NCBI GenBank assembly: GCA_948497845.1
Contig: CAOOMX010000012.1
Coordinates: 6,902 to 15,169, forward strand
Direction of reading: 5' to 3'
DNA from: an uncultured Bacilli bacterium
GTDB lineage: Bacteria > Bacillota_I > Bacilli_A > RF39 > UBA660
DNA: 8,268 bases
The position numbers and the translations under genes are program-made. Numbering within the stretch: the stretch's first letter is position 1; each line of letters starts with the position of its first letter. The notes beneath the pieces were generated by a model. The model saw nothing but the letters and a program-made list of their open reading frames with translations, did no database searches and was not told the DNA's origin. Below, piece by piece: positions 1-6,698 of this stretch.

Positions 1-400
1 ATTTGCTTTCTTCTTTTGTAGATACAGGATAACCGCTGTCTTTATCCATCTTTAAAATTCCATCAAAACTATTTTCTGGATAATCTAAATTTCTCATATC
101 CATGACTTTAAAGTTAGCTTTAGGAGCATTATTTCTAGCAAAAGCAATTAGCCTTGGAGAAGAATCTATTCCTGTAACATCAAAATCTTTATTGCAAATT
201 TCTGTTAAATACCTAGGATAATTACCAATAGCTGTTCCAACATCTAAAATTTTACTGCCTGCTTTAAGGTTATTAACTAAAATTTCCATTTCTTTTTTAA
301 ACTGAACGTTACTTAGTAAACCTTTTCTTTTAGAATATTCAATGTATTCATATGCTATATTATCATATGTTTCTATTGTTTCATCAGTTTTATTCTTCAC
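1..400 (-). CDS. SAM-dependent class I methyltransferase, N-terminal part (runs off the left edge)
   Basis: This is the first 133 codons of a gene that continues beyond position 1. The start is a GTG at 400-398, preceded by GGAGGT six to seven bases upstream; the overlapping ATG is followed at once by a TGA, so GTG is the only workable start. The product shows the class I methyltransferase fold: an N-terminal helix with YDNIAYEYIEY (residues 12-22), glycine-rich motif I ILDVGTAIGNYP (51-62) that binds S-adenosylmethionine, the acidic end of strand 2 in VTGIDSSP (75-82), and a motif-II-like MDMRNLDYPENSFDGI (100-115). Family members usually continue from FDGI into a segment like W-x-x-x-SLLH. 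Here the text instead becomes KMDKDSGYPVSTKEE, so a small internal deletion or an unusual subfamily is possible. The substrate cannot be told. The gene lies 43 bp after the 429-residue gene on the same strand and is probably co-transcribed with it. The motif I glycines favour a real enzyme fold. Confidence 0.8.
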   Translation of the reverse strand, partial: MKNKTDETIETYDNIAYEYIEYSKRKGLLSNVQFKKEMEILVNNLKAGSKILDVGTAIGNYPRYLTEICNKDFDVTGIDSSPRLIAFARNNAPKANFKVMDMRNLDYPENSFDGILKMDKDSGYPVSTKEESK

Positions 401-443
401 ATTACACCTCCGATAATCTTTATGATTTGATAGGAATCCATTT

Positions 444-1733
444 CTAAGTATTTGGATCTATTTTACTTTTTTCTATTCTATAATTTAGTGTTTTTATTAA
501 TCGTCTTATCAACATTTCTTTTTTGCGTTGTTCTTCTTGCACAAAAAATTCAATTTCTGTAAGCTGTGGATTTTCTTTTTTCAGTGTATAAAATCTTTTT
601 TGATGACTCTTAAAATAATTCCTAGCATTAATCTCCAAATGCATTTGTTCTTTTCTACGTTCTTGAGCATCAATTTCAGCTTGGACATGTTGACATGTCT
701 CTTCATAACTTAATCTATCCGCTATTTTTTCTAATTCATGTTCAACGGTTGGTTCATCACGGGTCCATACATATCTAATATATCCATCTTTATCTAAATC
801 AAAATCATCAAAGTGAGAATATCGATAATCATCATTATAAAATATATTTTGAAAGGAAGGACATCTTATGATTATTTCATCCCATACGGTTCTATTTGTA
901 ATTTCTTGTAAAGATTTTATTTTAATATAATTATGTAATATAAAATATCTTTTTTGACTTTTGGTATCAAAACCTTCAAATTCTCTTTTAAAAATAGGCA
1001 TTTTTTCTTCTTCACTTAAAACACTAATATTGGCTAAAAAACGCATCCAATTTTGATGTATGAACAAAAAATTTATGACTGGATCACTTAAATCTAATCT
1101 TTCGCCTTTTTTAATATTTACATATATAACTCCAGAATTTGAAAATAAAAAGGCATCCTTTATTTTATCTACTGTATTTTTCCCTGCTTCGAATGGTAAA
1201 AATAATTGGGTAGGGCCACTAATCCTTGAAGGATAAATTTCATCATCAAATATATGACTTCCTAAATAGAAGGTTCCATCCATTCTTACTAATTCTGTAT
1301 GTTCTAAATGTTCTACATTTTTTTGTAAAGGACTTTTAGTAGAATCTCCTCCTAAAAAATAACTTAATCTATTTTGCGGAGTTAGCGGAGGTCTTTCAGT
1401 TGAATTTAATTTTTGCCATAGCCACTCATCAATTAAAAGGATATCTCTAGCATCCATTTCTATTTCCAAGTCCATATCTTCTTGGGCTATAATTGCTTCA
1501 TATAACTTAGAAGGAGCATAACAGAAAGGATCAGCATTATTCTTTGGAACAAATAAAAACTTATCTTTATTTTTCCATATACAACTTTTCCATAACCATT
1601 GTCTTAAATGATTAATATTAAAACGAATTACAGTTTCTTTTTTTAAGTGACTTATATAAAAAGGAATATAATTGTTTTCTTCTAAAATTCTTACATAAAT
1701 ATAATCATCACTTTTAATTCCATTAATAATCAT
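444..1733 (-). CDS. Unrecognised 429-residue soluble protein with charged helical C-terminus
   Basis: I do not recognise this protein. The start at 1733 is well supported: GGGAGG lies seven bases before the ATG and a TATAAT box lies further upstream. No signal peptide or membrane segment is visible, so it is probably cytoplasmic. The N-terminal 110 residues are rich in aromatic residues and contain two W-L-W motifs (QWLWKS at 45-50, EWLWQKL at 103-109), which may mark a diverged internal duplication. The middle (about 145-300) looks mixed alpha/beta. Residues 312-319, DLDKDGYI, resemble the first part of an EF-hand calcium loop, but position 12 of the loop is Trp rather than Glu. Residues about 328-425 are highly charged and predicted helical, rich in E, K, R and Q, and may form a coiled coil. 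It follows the repeat/sigma-like gene by 59 bp and shares a nearly identical promoter element with it, which hints at a shared role. No catalytic motif is evident. Confidence 0.85.
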   Translation of the reverse strand: MIINGIKSDDYIYVRILEENNYIPFYISHLKKETVIRFNINHLRQWLWKSCIWKNKDKFLFVPKNNADPFCYAPSKLYEAIIAQEDMDLEIEMDARDILLIDEWLWQKLNSTERPPLTPQNRLSYFLGGDSTKSPLQKNVEHLEHTELVRMDGTFYLGSHIFDDEIYPSRISGPTQLFLPFEAGKNTVDKIKDAFLFSNSGVIYVNIKKGERLDLSDPVINFLFIHQNWMRFLANISVLSEEEKMPIFKREFEGFDTKSQKRYFILHNYIKIKSLQEITNRTVWDEIIIRCPSFQNIFYNDDYRYSHFDDFDLDKDGYIRYVWTRDEPTVEHELEKIADRLSYEETCQHVQAEIDAQERRKEQMHLEINARNYFKSHQKRFYTLKKENPQLTEIEFFVQEEQRKKEMLIRRLIKTLNYRIEKSKIDPNT

Positions 1734-1751
1734 TTTAAATCCTCCCTCATC

Positions 1752-1763
1752 GCCTTTATTATA
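1752..1763 (-). promoter_or_regulatory. Promoter element of the 429-residue gene (TATAATAAAGGC)
   Basis: Read on the minus strand this is TATAATAAAGGC, with a perfect -10 hexamer (1758-1763) that ends 24 bases before the start codon at 1733. No convincing TTGACA-like -35 box is seen 16-18 bp upstream. The predicted transcript would begin just before the GGGAGG ribosome-binding site. The same 12 bases with one mismatch lie upstream of the repeat/sigma-like gene at 4222-4233. A short inverted repeat, TATAC-TACAT-GTATA at 1760-1774, overlaps the upstream side of the hexamer. Confidence 0.55.
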
Positions 1764-1792
1764 CTACATGTATATTAGAAGTATATATTAAA

Positions 1793-4183
1793 TTAAGCGC
1801 CGTGCCTAGATAAAGTTAATATATTAGGATTATTCTTAAGCTTATTTAAAATATCTTTATCCATTTGTTCTAATTCTATTAAAGACATAAAAATACCTTT
1901 AGAAGCAAACAATTTTTTTATTTCTTGTAAACTATGTTGATGGGAAGAAAAACCATATCTTAAGTCAATAAAATCTTGTTCTATCTGATCTAGTTCTCTA
2001 ATAGCATTATTTATAATTGCATCATCTTCGTTATTTATATAACCATCTTCAACGTTATCAGTAGAAGAAATTTGTATATGAAAGTCTTCGTTATCTAAGT
2101 TATCTATGACCACAAATGCATTTCTTTTACTACGCATATCTAAAAAAATTCTTTTTATACAACTTTGAACAAAAGCTTTAAATGAAATAAACAGATAATC
2201 GATAGATACGGAAATAGAAATATGCTTAGCTATTAAAAGCTCATATAAAATAGATTGTACATCTTCAAAATCTTTTGGATTTGCTTCATTAAAAACAATC
2301 AACATTCCTTTATAAATCCACTGATTAATTAACCTTTTATTTCTTTCTATTACATCTGCTATATAATCTTTAAAACCCAATTTAAAAAGCCATAATAGAT
2401 AAATATCATCAATCTCAGTATTATTTAGAGTAAAATCAATTAACTCTTTTACTGGAGTACCAAATTTCAACGAGTACTCAAGAATAATGATAGCACTATA
2501 ATAATTAAAACCTTGCTTACATATTTTCATTATTTCATTCATATCTAGATTTTTATTCTGAGCATAGCAACATATGTAATCAAAGTCATCTTTATTATCA
2601 TATAAAGCTGTTTTTTCTTTAACCTCTTTTCTTATTTCTTTTCTTCTTATATATTCAGCTTTATATGCTAAGACAAATTCCTCTGATAAAAGTGAACTTA
2701 TAATATCCTTATTACTACGTTCTTTATTCTCTAATTTTAACTTTCTCGCATTACGAGTAATAAAAGCATATATTCTATATAAATCAAAATCATCTTCTAT
2801 GATATCAGAAAAAACTTCTGAAATAACATCTTTTAGATTCCTACCATTGTAAGTCCAAACTTCATAAATGGTTTTCTTTTTATTTAAATACATTTTAATT
2901 TCATCACTACCTAAAATATGATCAATTAATTCTTCGATTTCTTCTAAAGACAATGTATCAATATTTTCATAACGAGAAAGCATACTAAGAATTTTAGCAT
3001 ATAAATTATCTGGTGTTTTTAAATTAGCTGTTAAAATATCTTCATAGTATAATTTAATATAGTCTATTAATAGCATTCCTTTATAAAAATAAAGTTTATT
3101 TGTAAAAGCATATTTTATATATTTAGCAAATTCTGTTGAAGCAATATATTCTTCAGTAGCAGCCTTTTTTTCTTCTAAGGATTGAAAACCATTTGGATAT
3201 TTCCACTTTAGATAGTTTTTGACGTGCAAATATACAATCAAGGGTTTTTTGCCATTCAAATCAATGCTTTTAAGATAATTTATTAAAAGACCATTCTTAT
3301 AAGGCCAGGGTTCTTTTTCAGCTTTTTTAAGAGTTTCTGTATTTATTAAAATGATTACTTCCTCACTTGCCATAACATCATTTATAATACTATCTAAATC
3401 TTTAGATTGATCTAAAATATGTCTTTTAGATATTCTTCCAATGATAAAACAATAAATATAGTTTACATTTTGTTTATCTGCAACCACTCTCATTAAATAA
3501 TGGTAAAGTCGTTCTTTTTTATAAAAATAAAATTGTTTTTTCTTAGTAGGGGAGTTAATAAATTTTATAAATCTAGGAGAATTTATATATTCTTCAATAA
3601 GTCTTTCTCTATCACAAGTACTTAGGTTTTCTCTTTTTATTCTTGCAGTAACACGAGATACAATATTTTCTCTTATTTGCTTTTTGCTTCGATATAAAGA
3701 TTTAATATAACCATCTACATACACTGTCAAGGGCATACCTTTATATTCCCAATTTTCTTGTGTACTTTTAACATATTCTCCTTTAATAATAGACTGTATT
3801 TTATCCCGATTTAAAATATCTTCAATTAACAGATCCAAATCCATTCCAAGAGTATATTCATTTTCTAAAGTAACTTTTATCAATTGGTACAAAAATTGTA
3901 AATCTTCTTTATTACTAACTAGGACGGATAAATATTTTTTTAATGGAACTGTTTTATAAACCCATACCTGTTTTCTTTGTTTAACATAATCTCCGTTGAT
4001 TATCTTTTGAATTTTATCTCTTTTTAAAACATCGGTGATTAATGTATCTAAATCAGTTCCTGCAATATATTCTTTTGCTAAAATTTTTCTTACAGTACTA
4101 TATAAGTAATTTAATTCACTTTTATCCTTTATAATATTTGCTAGATAATCTTTTAAAGGAATACCTTTGTATATCCATGACAT
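1793..4183 (-). CDS. Tandem-repeat protein with a sigma-70-like C-terminal segment
   Basis: A 796-residue protein in two parts. Residues 3 to about 515 are seven tandem units of 71-78 residues opening with W/Y-x-Y-K/N (W3, W74, W145, Y219, W293, Y365, W443), followed by a hydrophobic PLxxYL-like helix, a Leu/Tyr-rich helix and an acidic helix ending near DKIQxII. Residues 520-620 are a helical linker. An eighth motif, WIYKG at 622, leads into the C-terminus. There, residues 638-688 resemble sigma region 2 (EDVQSILYELL, then a helix ending IKRIFLDMRSKR), 690-722 an acidic linker, and 727-784 region 4: IEQDFIDLRYGF, then SLQEIKKLF, SLIELEQMDK and ILNKL. Ordinary ECF sigma factors are under 200 residues, so the N-terminal array is extra. 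The ATG at 4183 follows AGGGTGG by four bases. The likely role is a transcription regulator or sigma-like factor; the repeats may sense or bind a partner. The sigma match is by eye and degenerate. Confidence 0.85.
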   Translation of the reverse strand: MSWIYKGIPLKDYLANIIKDKSELNYLYSTVRKILAKEYIAGTDLDTLITDVLKRDKIQKIINGDYVKQRKQVWVYKTVPLKKYLSVLVSNKEDLQFLYQLIKVTLENEYTLGMDLDLLIEDILNRDKIQSIIKGEYVKSTQENWEYKGMPLTVYVDGYIKSLYRSKKQIRENIVSRVTARIKRENLSTCDRERLIEEYINSPRFIKFINSPTKKKQFYFYKKERLYHYLMRVVADKQNVNYIYCFIIGRISKRHILDQSKDLDSIINDVMASEEVIILINTETLKKAEKEPWPYKNGLLINYLKSIDLNGKKPLIVYLHVKNYLKWKYPNGFQSLEEKKAATEEYIASTEFAKYIKYAFTNKLYFYKGMLLIDYIKLYYEDILTANLKTPDNLYAKILSMLSRYENIDTLSLEEIEELIDHILGSDEIKMYLNKKKTIYEVWTYNGRNLKDVISEVFSDIIEDDFDLYRIYAFITRNARKLKLENKERSNKDIISSLLSEEFVLAYKAEYIRRKEIRKEVKEKTALYDNKDDFDYICCYAQNKNLDMNEIMKICKQGFNYYSAIIILEYSLKFGTPVKELIDFTLNNTEIDDIYLLWLFKLGFKDYIADVIERNKRLINQWIYKGMLIVFNEANPKDFEDVQSILYELLIAKHISISVSIDYLFISFKAFVQSCIKRIFLDMRSKRNAFVVIDNLDNEDFHIQISSTDNVEDGYINNEDDAIINNAIRELDQIEQDFIDLRYGFSSHQHSLQEIKKLFASKGIFMSLIELEQMDKDILNKLKNNPNILTLSRHGA
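1832..2272 (-). other. Sigma-70 region 2-like and region 4-like domains within the repeat protein
   Basis: This covers residues 638-784 of the 796-residue protein. Region 2-like (2120-2272) has DVQSILYELL, matching the D-x-x-Q-x-x-F/Y-x-x-L pattern of ECF region 2, and a helix with FISFKAFVQSCIKR running into LDMRSKR, matching the end of region 2 (W-x-x-x-I-x-R-N-x-x-x-D-x-x-R). Region 4-like (1832-2005) has LDQIEQDFIDLRYGF, then SLQEIKKLF as the first helix of a helix-turn-helix, SLIELEQMDKDIL as the recognition helix and NKLKNN at the end. The order and spacing fit a compact two-domain sigma factor. The aromatic promoter-melting residues of region 2.3 are not obvious, so promoter opening may be altered. 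Confidence 0.6.
2639..4177 (-). repeat. Seven tandem ~71-78-codon repeats encoding W-x-Y-K-G modules
   Basis: Approximate unit borders, in reading order, are 4177-3965, 3964-3752, 3751-3530, 3529-3308, 3307-3092, 3091-2858 and 2857-2639. The first two units are the most alike: by eye about half of their residues are identical and there is no gap between them, for example DLDTLITDVLKRDKIQ against DLDLLIEDILNRDKIQ, each followed by II-x-G-[DE]-YVK. Later units keep mainly the opening W/Y-x-Y-K motif, the following L-x-x-Y and the closing acidic helix. The repeats are much less alike at the DNA level, so this is an old protein-level repeat and not a recent satellite. An eighth W-x-Y-K-G lies at residue 622, outside the regular spacing. 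Confidence 0.8.
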
Positions 4184-4187
4184 AAAA

Positions 4188-4194
4188 CCACCCT
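4188..4194 (-). promoter_or_regulatory. Ribosome-binding site of the repeat/sigma-like gene
   Basis: AGGGTGG on the minus strand lies four bases before the ATG at 4183. The spacing is short but workable, and no other in-frame start nearby has a better site, so it supports translation starting with MSWIYKG. This means the first repeat begins at the very N-terminus. Confidence 0.6.
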
Positions 4195-4201
4195 AATTCA
4201 T

Positions 4202-4225
4202 GAGCAAGTCTCTTCAAACTTGCCC
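4202..4225 (-). promoter_or_regulatory. Inverted repeat at the transcription start of the repeat/sigma-like gene (possible operator)
   Basis: On the minus strand GGGCAAGT and ACTTGCTC are separated by an 8-base spacer; the arms pair over 8 bp with one G-T wobble if read as RNA. The dyad lies immediately downstream of a TATAAT box (4228-4233), and the predicted start of transcription falls in or just before its first arm. That placement suits a repressor or autoregulator operator, or a 5' stem-loop in the leader if transcription starts at the outer edge. It is not followed by a T-run, so it does not look like a terminator for the ABC gene upstream. Confidence 0.45.
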
Positions 4226-4233
4226 TTATTATA
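4222..4233 (-). promoter_or_regulatory. Promoter element of the repeat/sigma-like gene (TATAATAAGGGC)
   Basis: On the minus strand this reads TATAATAAGGGC, with the -10 hexamer at 4228-4233; a TATACT overlapping it at 4233-4238 is an alternative. No good -35 box is seen 16-18 bp upstream, in the end of the ABC gene. It gives the repeat gene its own transcription start inside the 59-bp gap after the ABC transporter. It matches the element at 1752-1763 in 11 of 12 bases. Confidence 0.55.
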
Positions 4234-4242
4234 GTATACATC

Positions 4243-5856
4243 CTAAGATTTTTCTACAGTATTATTGGTTTTTAATTGATGATTTTCAAATTTATAAAAT
4301 TGATTACATATTTCATTTATTTTTTCATTATGAGTAGCGATTATAAGTGTTTTATTTTTAAAATATTTCAAAATAAAATTCACTACAATTTCTTCTGTAT
4401 GTTTATCCAAATTAGAAGTAGGTTCATCCAAAATATAAATATCTTTATTCATTAAATAACTTCTTAAAATATTAATTCTTCTTTTTTGTCCCGTAGATAG
4501 CTTTAATCCTTTTTCTCCTACTATAGTATGAATTCCGTCTTCAAATAATAATATTTCATCTAATTCTAATTCTTTTAAATATTTTATGATTTCTTCATTT
4601 GCTATTTTTTTATCAAGGCATAAATTATCTTTTATAGACATATTAAAAAGTTCAATTTCTTGACTTACCGTTCCAATATCTAATTTAACATCACATAAGC
4701 TTTTATTATCAATCAAGACTTGTCCTTTATAGGAATTAATATTTCCTAAGATTAAGTTTATAATAGATGTTTTGCCTTGGCCAGATTGTCCTGTAATGGA
4801 TATTTTATCGTTCTCATGGATGATGATGTTATCTGCTTTTATTTCTAAATTAGATTGAGGATACTGAATTATAATATTAGATAATTTAATTTCTTTAAAA
4901 GTTTTGATTTCTTTTCTATTATCTAAATGTTTAAATATAGATAATAGCTTGTTTTTAATTGCTTTAAGTTCATACCAACTTATTATAGTTTCAGATAATT
5001 CTTCAAATACAAAACCCATTTCTACTTGTAAAGTAATATAGAAAGTAATTATTCCAAGTGTATCAATTCCATTTCCTAAATCAATAGCAGCTTTTATAAG
5101 TCCTAAAAAGAATGGAACAACGATCAATATATTGCGCAATGCCTCTTCAAAAGAATAATATTTAACATACTTTTTATTTTCGTTATAACACTTAACACCT
5201 TCTTTGCTAATTTTATTAACAAAATAATTACTATCATTTAATAATTTTACAGTACGAATATTACTTATAAAATCATTGTATAAAGAGGAATATTCATATT
5301 CTTGATCATATAACCTTTCAACTTGCTTATTTGCCTTTTTTAATATTCTAATACTTAAAAATACACAAAAAGCACTTGTTATAAAAGAACTAATGAACAA
5401 AAGGGTTGATTGATGATATAGTGTATAAAATAAGAAAATAAAAGTTATGATTATACTTACATATTCTGCTTGTAATATTTTTCGTACTAGCTCACTAATT
5501 TTCTCAATTATGTTTTCAAAATATCCCGTTTGATATTTTGAGATTACCTCAACTGGTAATTTATTTAATTTCTTATAATATTCTTGATATTGAACACGTG
5601 AATAAAGATATAAATAATTATCGCTATATTTTCTTAATAAATAATTTCCTACAACACGAAGAGTTTTAGAAATGATAAAAATAGCTATAACAATCAATGC
5701 TTTTTCAACTGTAAACGGCAAAGTTAGAAACAAAGTAAAAGCAAAAGGAACAAAATAGTAAATAAAATCCAAAAATGCTTCTAATAATAAGCAAATTGTT
5801 ATTTTTTTCTTATTAAGACTTTTAAATATAAAGTTTATATTATTATCTTTTTTCAT
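4243..5856 (-). CDS. ABC transporter half-molecule, fused permease and ATP-binding domains
   Basis: A 537-residue membrane exporter that would work as a dimer in the cytoplasmic membrane, using ATP to move an unknown substrate outward. About six hydrophobic segments are visible in the first 290 residues (roughly 19-47, 52-71, 132-148, 150-171, 240-260, 267-284). The nucleotide-binding domain follows: Walker A GQSGQGKTS (356-364), Q-loop Gln399 in VSQE, signature LSTGQ (453-457, Thr where most have Gly), Walker B IYILDE (473-478), D-loop SNLD (481-484) and H-loop His509 in IATHNE. All catalytic residues are present. There is no N-terminal peptidase domain, so a C39 bacteriocin processor-exporter is unlikely. 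The start ATG has AAAGGA about 13 bases upstream, rather far. It lies 29 bp after the CYTH gene and is the last gene of the right-hand operon. The substrate is not predictable; peptide, lipid or drug export are all possible. Confidence 0.92.
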   Translation of the reverse strand: MKKDNNINFIFKSLNKKKITICLLLEAFLDFIYYFVPFAFTLFLTLPFTVEKALIVIAIFIISKTLRVVGNYLLRKYSDNYLYLYSRVQYQEYYKKLNKLPVEVISKYQTGYFENIIEKISELVRKILQAEYVSIIITFIFLFYTLYHQSTLLFISSFITSAFCVFLSIRILKKANKQVERLYDQEYEYSSLYNDFISNIRTVKLLNDSNYFVNKISKEGVKCYNENKKYVKYYSFEEALRNILIVVPFFLGLIKAAIDLGNGIDTLGIITFYITLQVEMGFVFEELSETIISWYELKAIKNKLLSIFKHLDNRKEIKTFKEIKLSNIIIQYPQSNLEIKADNIIIHENDKISITGQSGQGKTSIINLILGNINSYKGQVLIDNKSLCDVKLDIGTVSQEIELFNMSIKDNLCLDKKIANEEIIKYLKELELDEILLFEDGIHTIVGEKGLKLSTGQKRRINILRSYLMNKDIYILDEPTSNLDKHTEEIVVNFILKYFKNKTLIIATHNEKINEICNQFYKFENHQLKTNNTVEKS

Positions 5857-5885
5857 ATGTTTCTAACAATCCTTTCTTTCACTTG

Positions 5886-6674
5886 TTAAAATTTTAATTC
5901 TCTTTCATCAAACATCGTTTTTCCATATTTTTCATAAACTTGATCAGCTGTACAAGAAACACTTTCAGAAAAAGTATAACCAAGTTTATTTAAAACCTCA
6001 TCTAAATCCTGTTCTGATGTACCTTCTACTTCAAAATAAGTAGGAATGCCAGGCCAAGTATCTATATCAATTTCGTGTCCTTGAAATTGATAAGATATTC
6101 TTTCTTTTTCCTGATAGCTTTTATAAGAATACCCTAAAGCCTCCAACAAGGAATTTGCTTCATGAATATTAGCTACTTCAATTTCTGTTTCCAGCATTTG
6201 TTGTAAATTGGTTTCATTTGGAGCCAAAATATGTTTAACGGCAATGGTAGTTTTGTCATTGGTTTGTCTTACTCGAATCCATTTTTTAGGATTATTATGA
6301 AATTTTTTAACAAAGGCTAAAAGCTTTGTATTTTCTAAGTATTCCAATATATTTTCCGCGTCACATAATTCTTTAAAACATTGAAAGGGAATAATTGTTT
6401 TTAATTTCTTTTTGTCTTGTTCTGTTAATAGATTATCGAGTTCAAAAAAGAGCAATTTAAGTTTAGCAAGCGAAGTTTCATATTTTATTTTATGATTTGC
6501 ATCTTTAAGTTGTAATAAAATATCAACATATCTTCCATAAATAGTAGGTAAATCATATGTATACAATATTTGTTTTGTCTTACTTATGAAGATTGCTCCA
6601 ACACTTTCTAATTTTTTAATAAATAATTCTTTATCTACATCTAATATTTTAACTTCCAATTCTAATTTTCCCAT
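5886..6674 (-). CDS. CYTH-domain protein (class IV adenylate cyclase / triphosphatase-like) with helical insertion
   Basis: CYTH proteins form a beta-barrel tunnel that binds a triphosphate and divalent metal; members include class IV adenylate cyclases and triphosphatases. Counting from the ATG at 6674 (262 residues), the protein has the E-x-E-x-K signature (LELEVKIL, 4-11), WIRVRQ (132-137) and IAVKH (144-148) with basic residues, ETEIEV (162-167), KER (190-192), EIDIDTWPG (201-209) and YFEVEG (213-218). These tunnel residues look intact, so activity is plausible, but cyclase and triphosphatase cannot be told apart here. Residues about 48-127 are mostly helical and sit between early barrel strands, making the protein longer than simple CYTH proteins of about 170-200 residues. 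An in-frame TTG at 6698, abutting the stop of the VOC gene, could add eight residues; I prefer ATG because the signature then sits near the N-terminus and GGAAG lies about 11 bases upstream. It is in an operon with the VOC and ABC genes. Confidence 0.88.
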   Translation of the reverse strand: MGKLELEVKILDVDKELFIKKLESVGAIFISKTKQILYTYDLPTIYGRYVDILLQLKDANHKIKYETSLAKLKLLFFELDNLLTEQDKKKLKTIIPFQCFKELCDAENILEYLENTKLLAFVKKFHNNPKKWIRVRQTNDKTTIAVKHILAPNETNLQQMLETEIEVANIHEANSLLEALGYSYKSYQEKERISYQFQGHEIDIDTWPGIPTYFEVEGTSEQDLDEVLNKLGYTFSESVSCTADQVYEKYGKTMFDERELKF

Positions 6675-6698
6675 TCCTAAAGTCACTTCCTTCAACAA

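Noticed and set aside
436..457. Short inverted repeat ATCCA/TGGAT at the end of the 429-residue gene
   Set aside because: Only five base pairs with a 12-base loop and no T-run, in A+T-rich DNA; likely chance, and the methyltransferase gene follows closely.
528..713. Plus-strand open frame of 61 codons
   Set aside because: It lies antisense to the well-supported 429-residue gene, has no ribosome-binding site, and its Phe/Leu-rich product is what the complement of Lys/Glu-rich coding sequence yields.
765..800. EF-hand calcium-binding loop (DLDKDGYI) in the 429-residue protein
   Set aside because: Position 12 of the loop is Trp instead of Glu/Asp, there is no paired second loop and no typical flanking helices, so calcium binding is not supported.
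4202..4225. Inverted repeat as terminator of the ABC operon
   Set aside because: On the minus strand the second arm is followed by a mixed sequence leading into a ribosome-binding site, not a T-run, and it sits just downstream of a -10 box.
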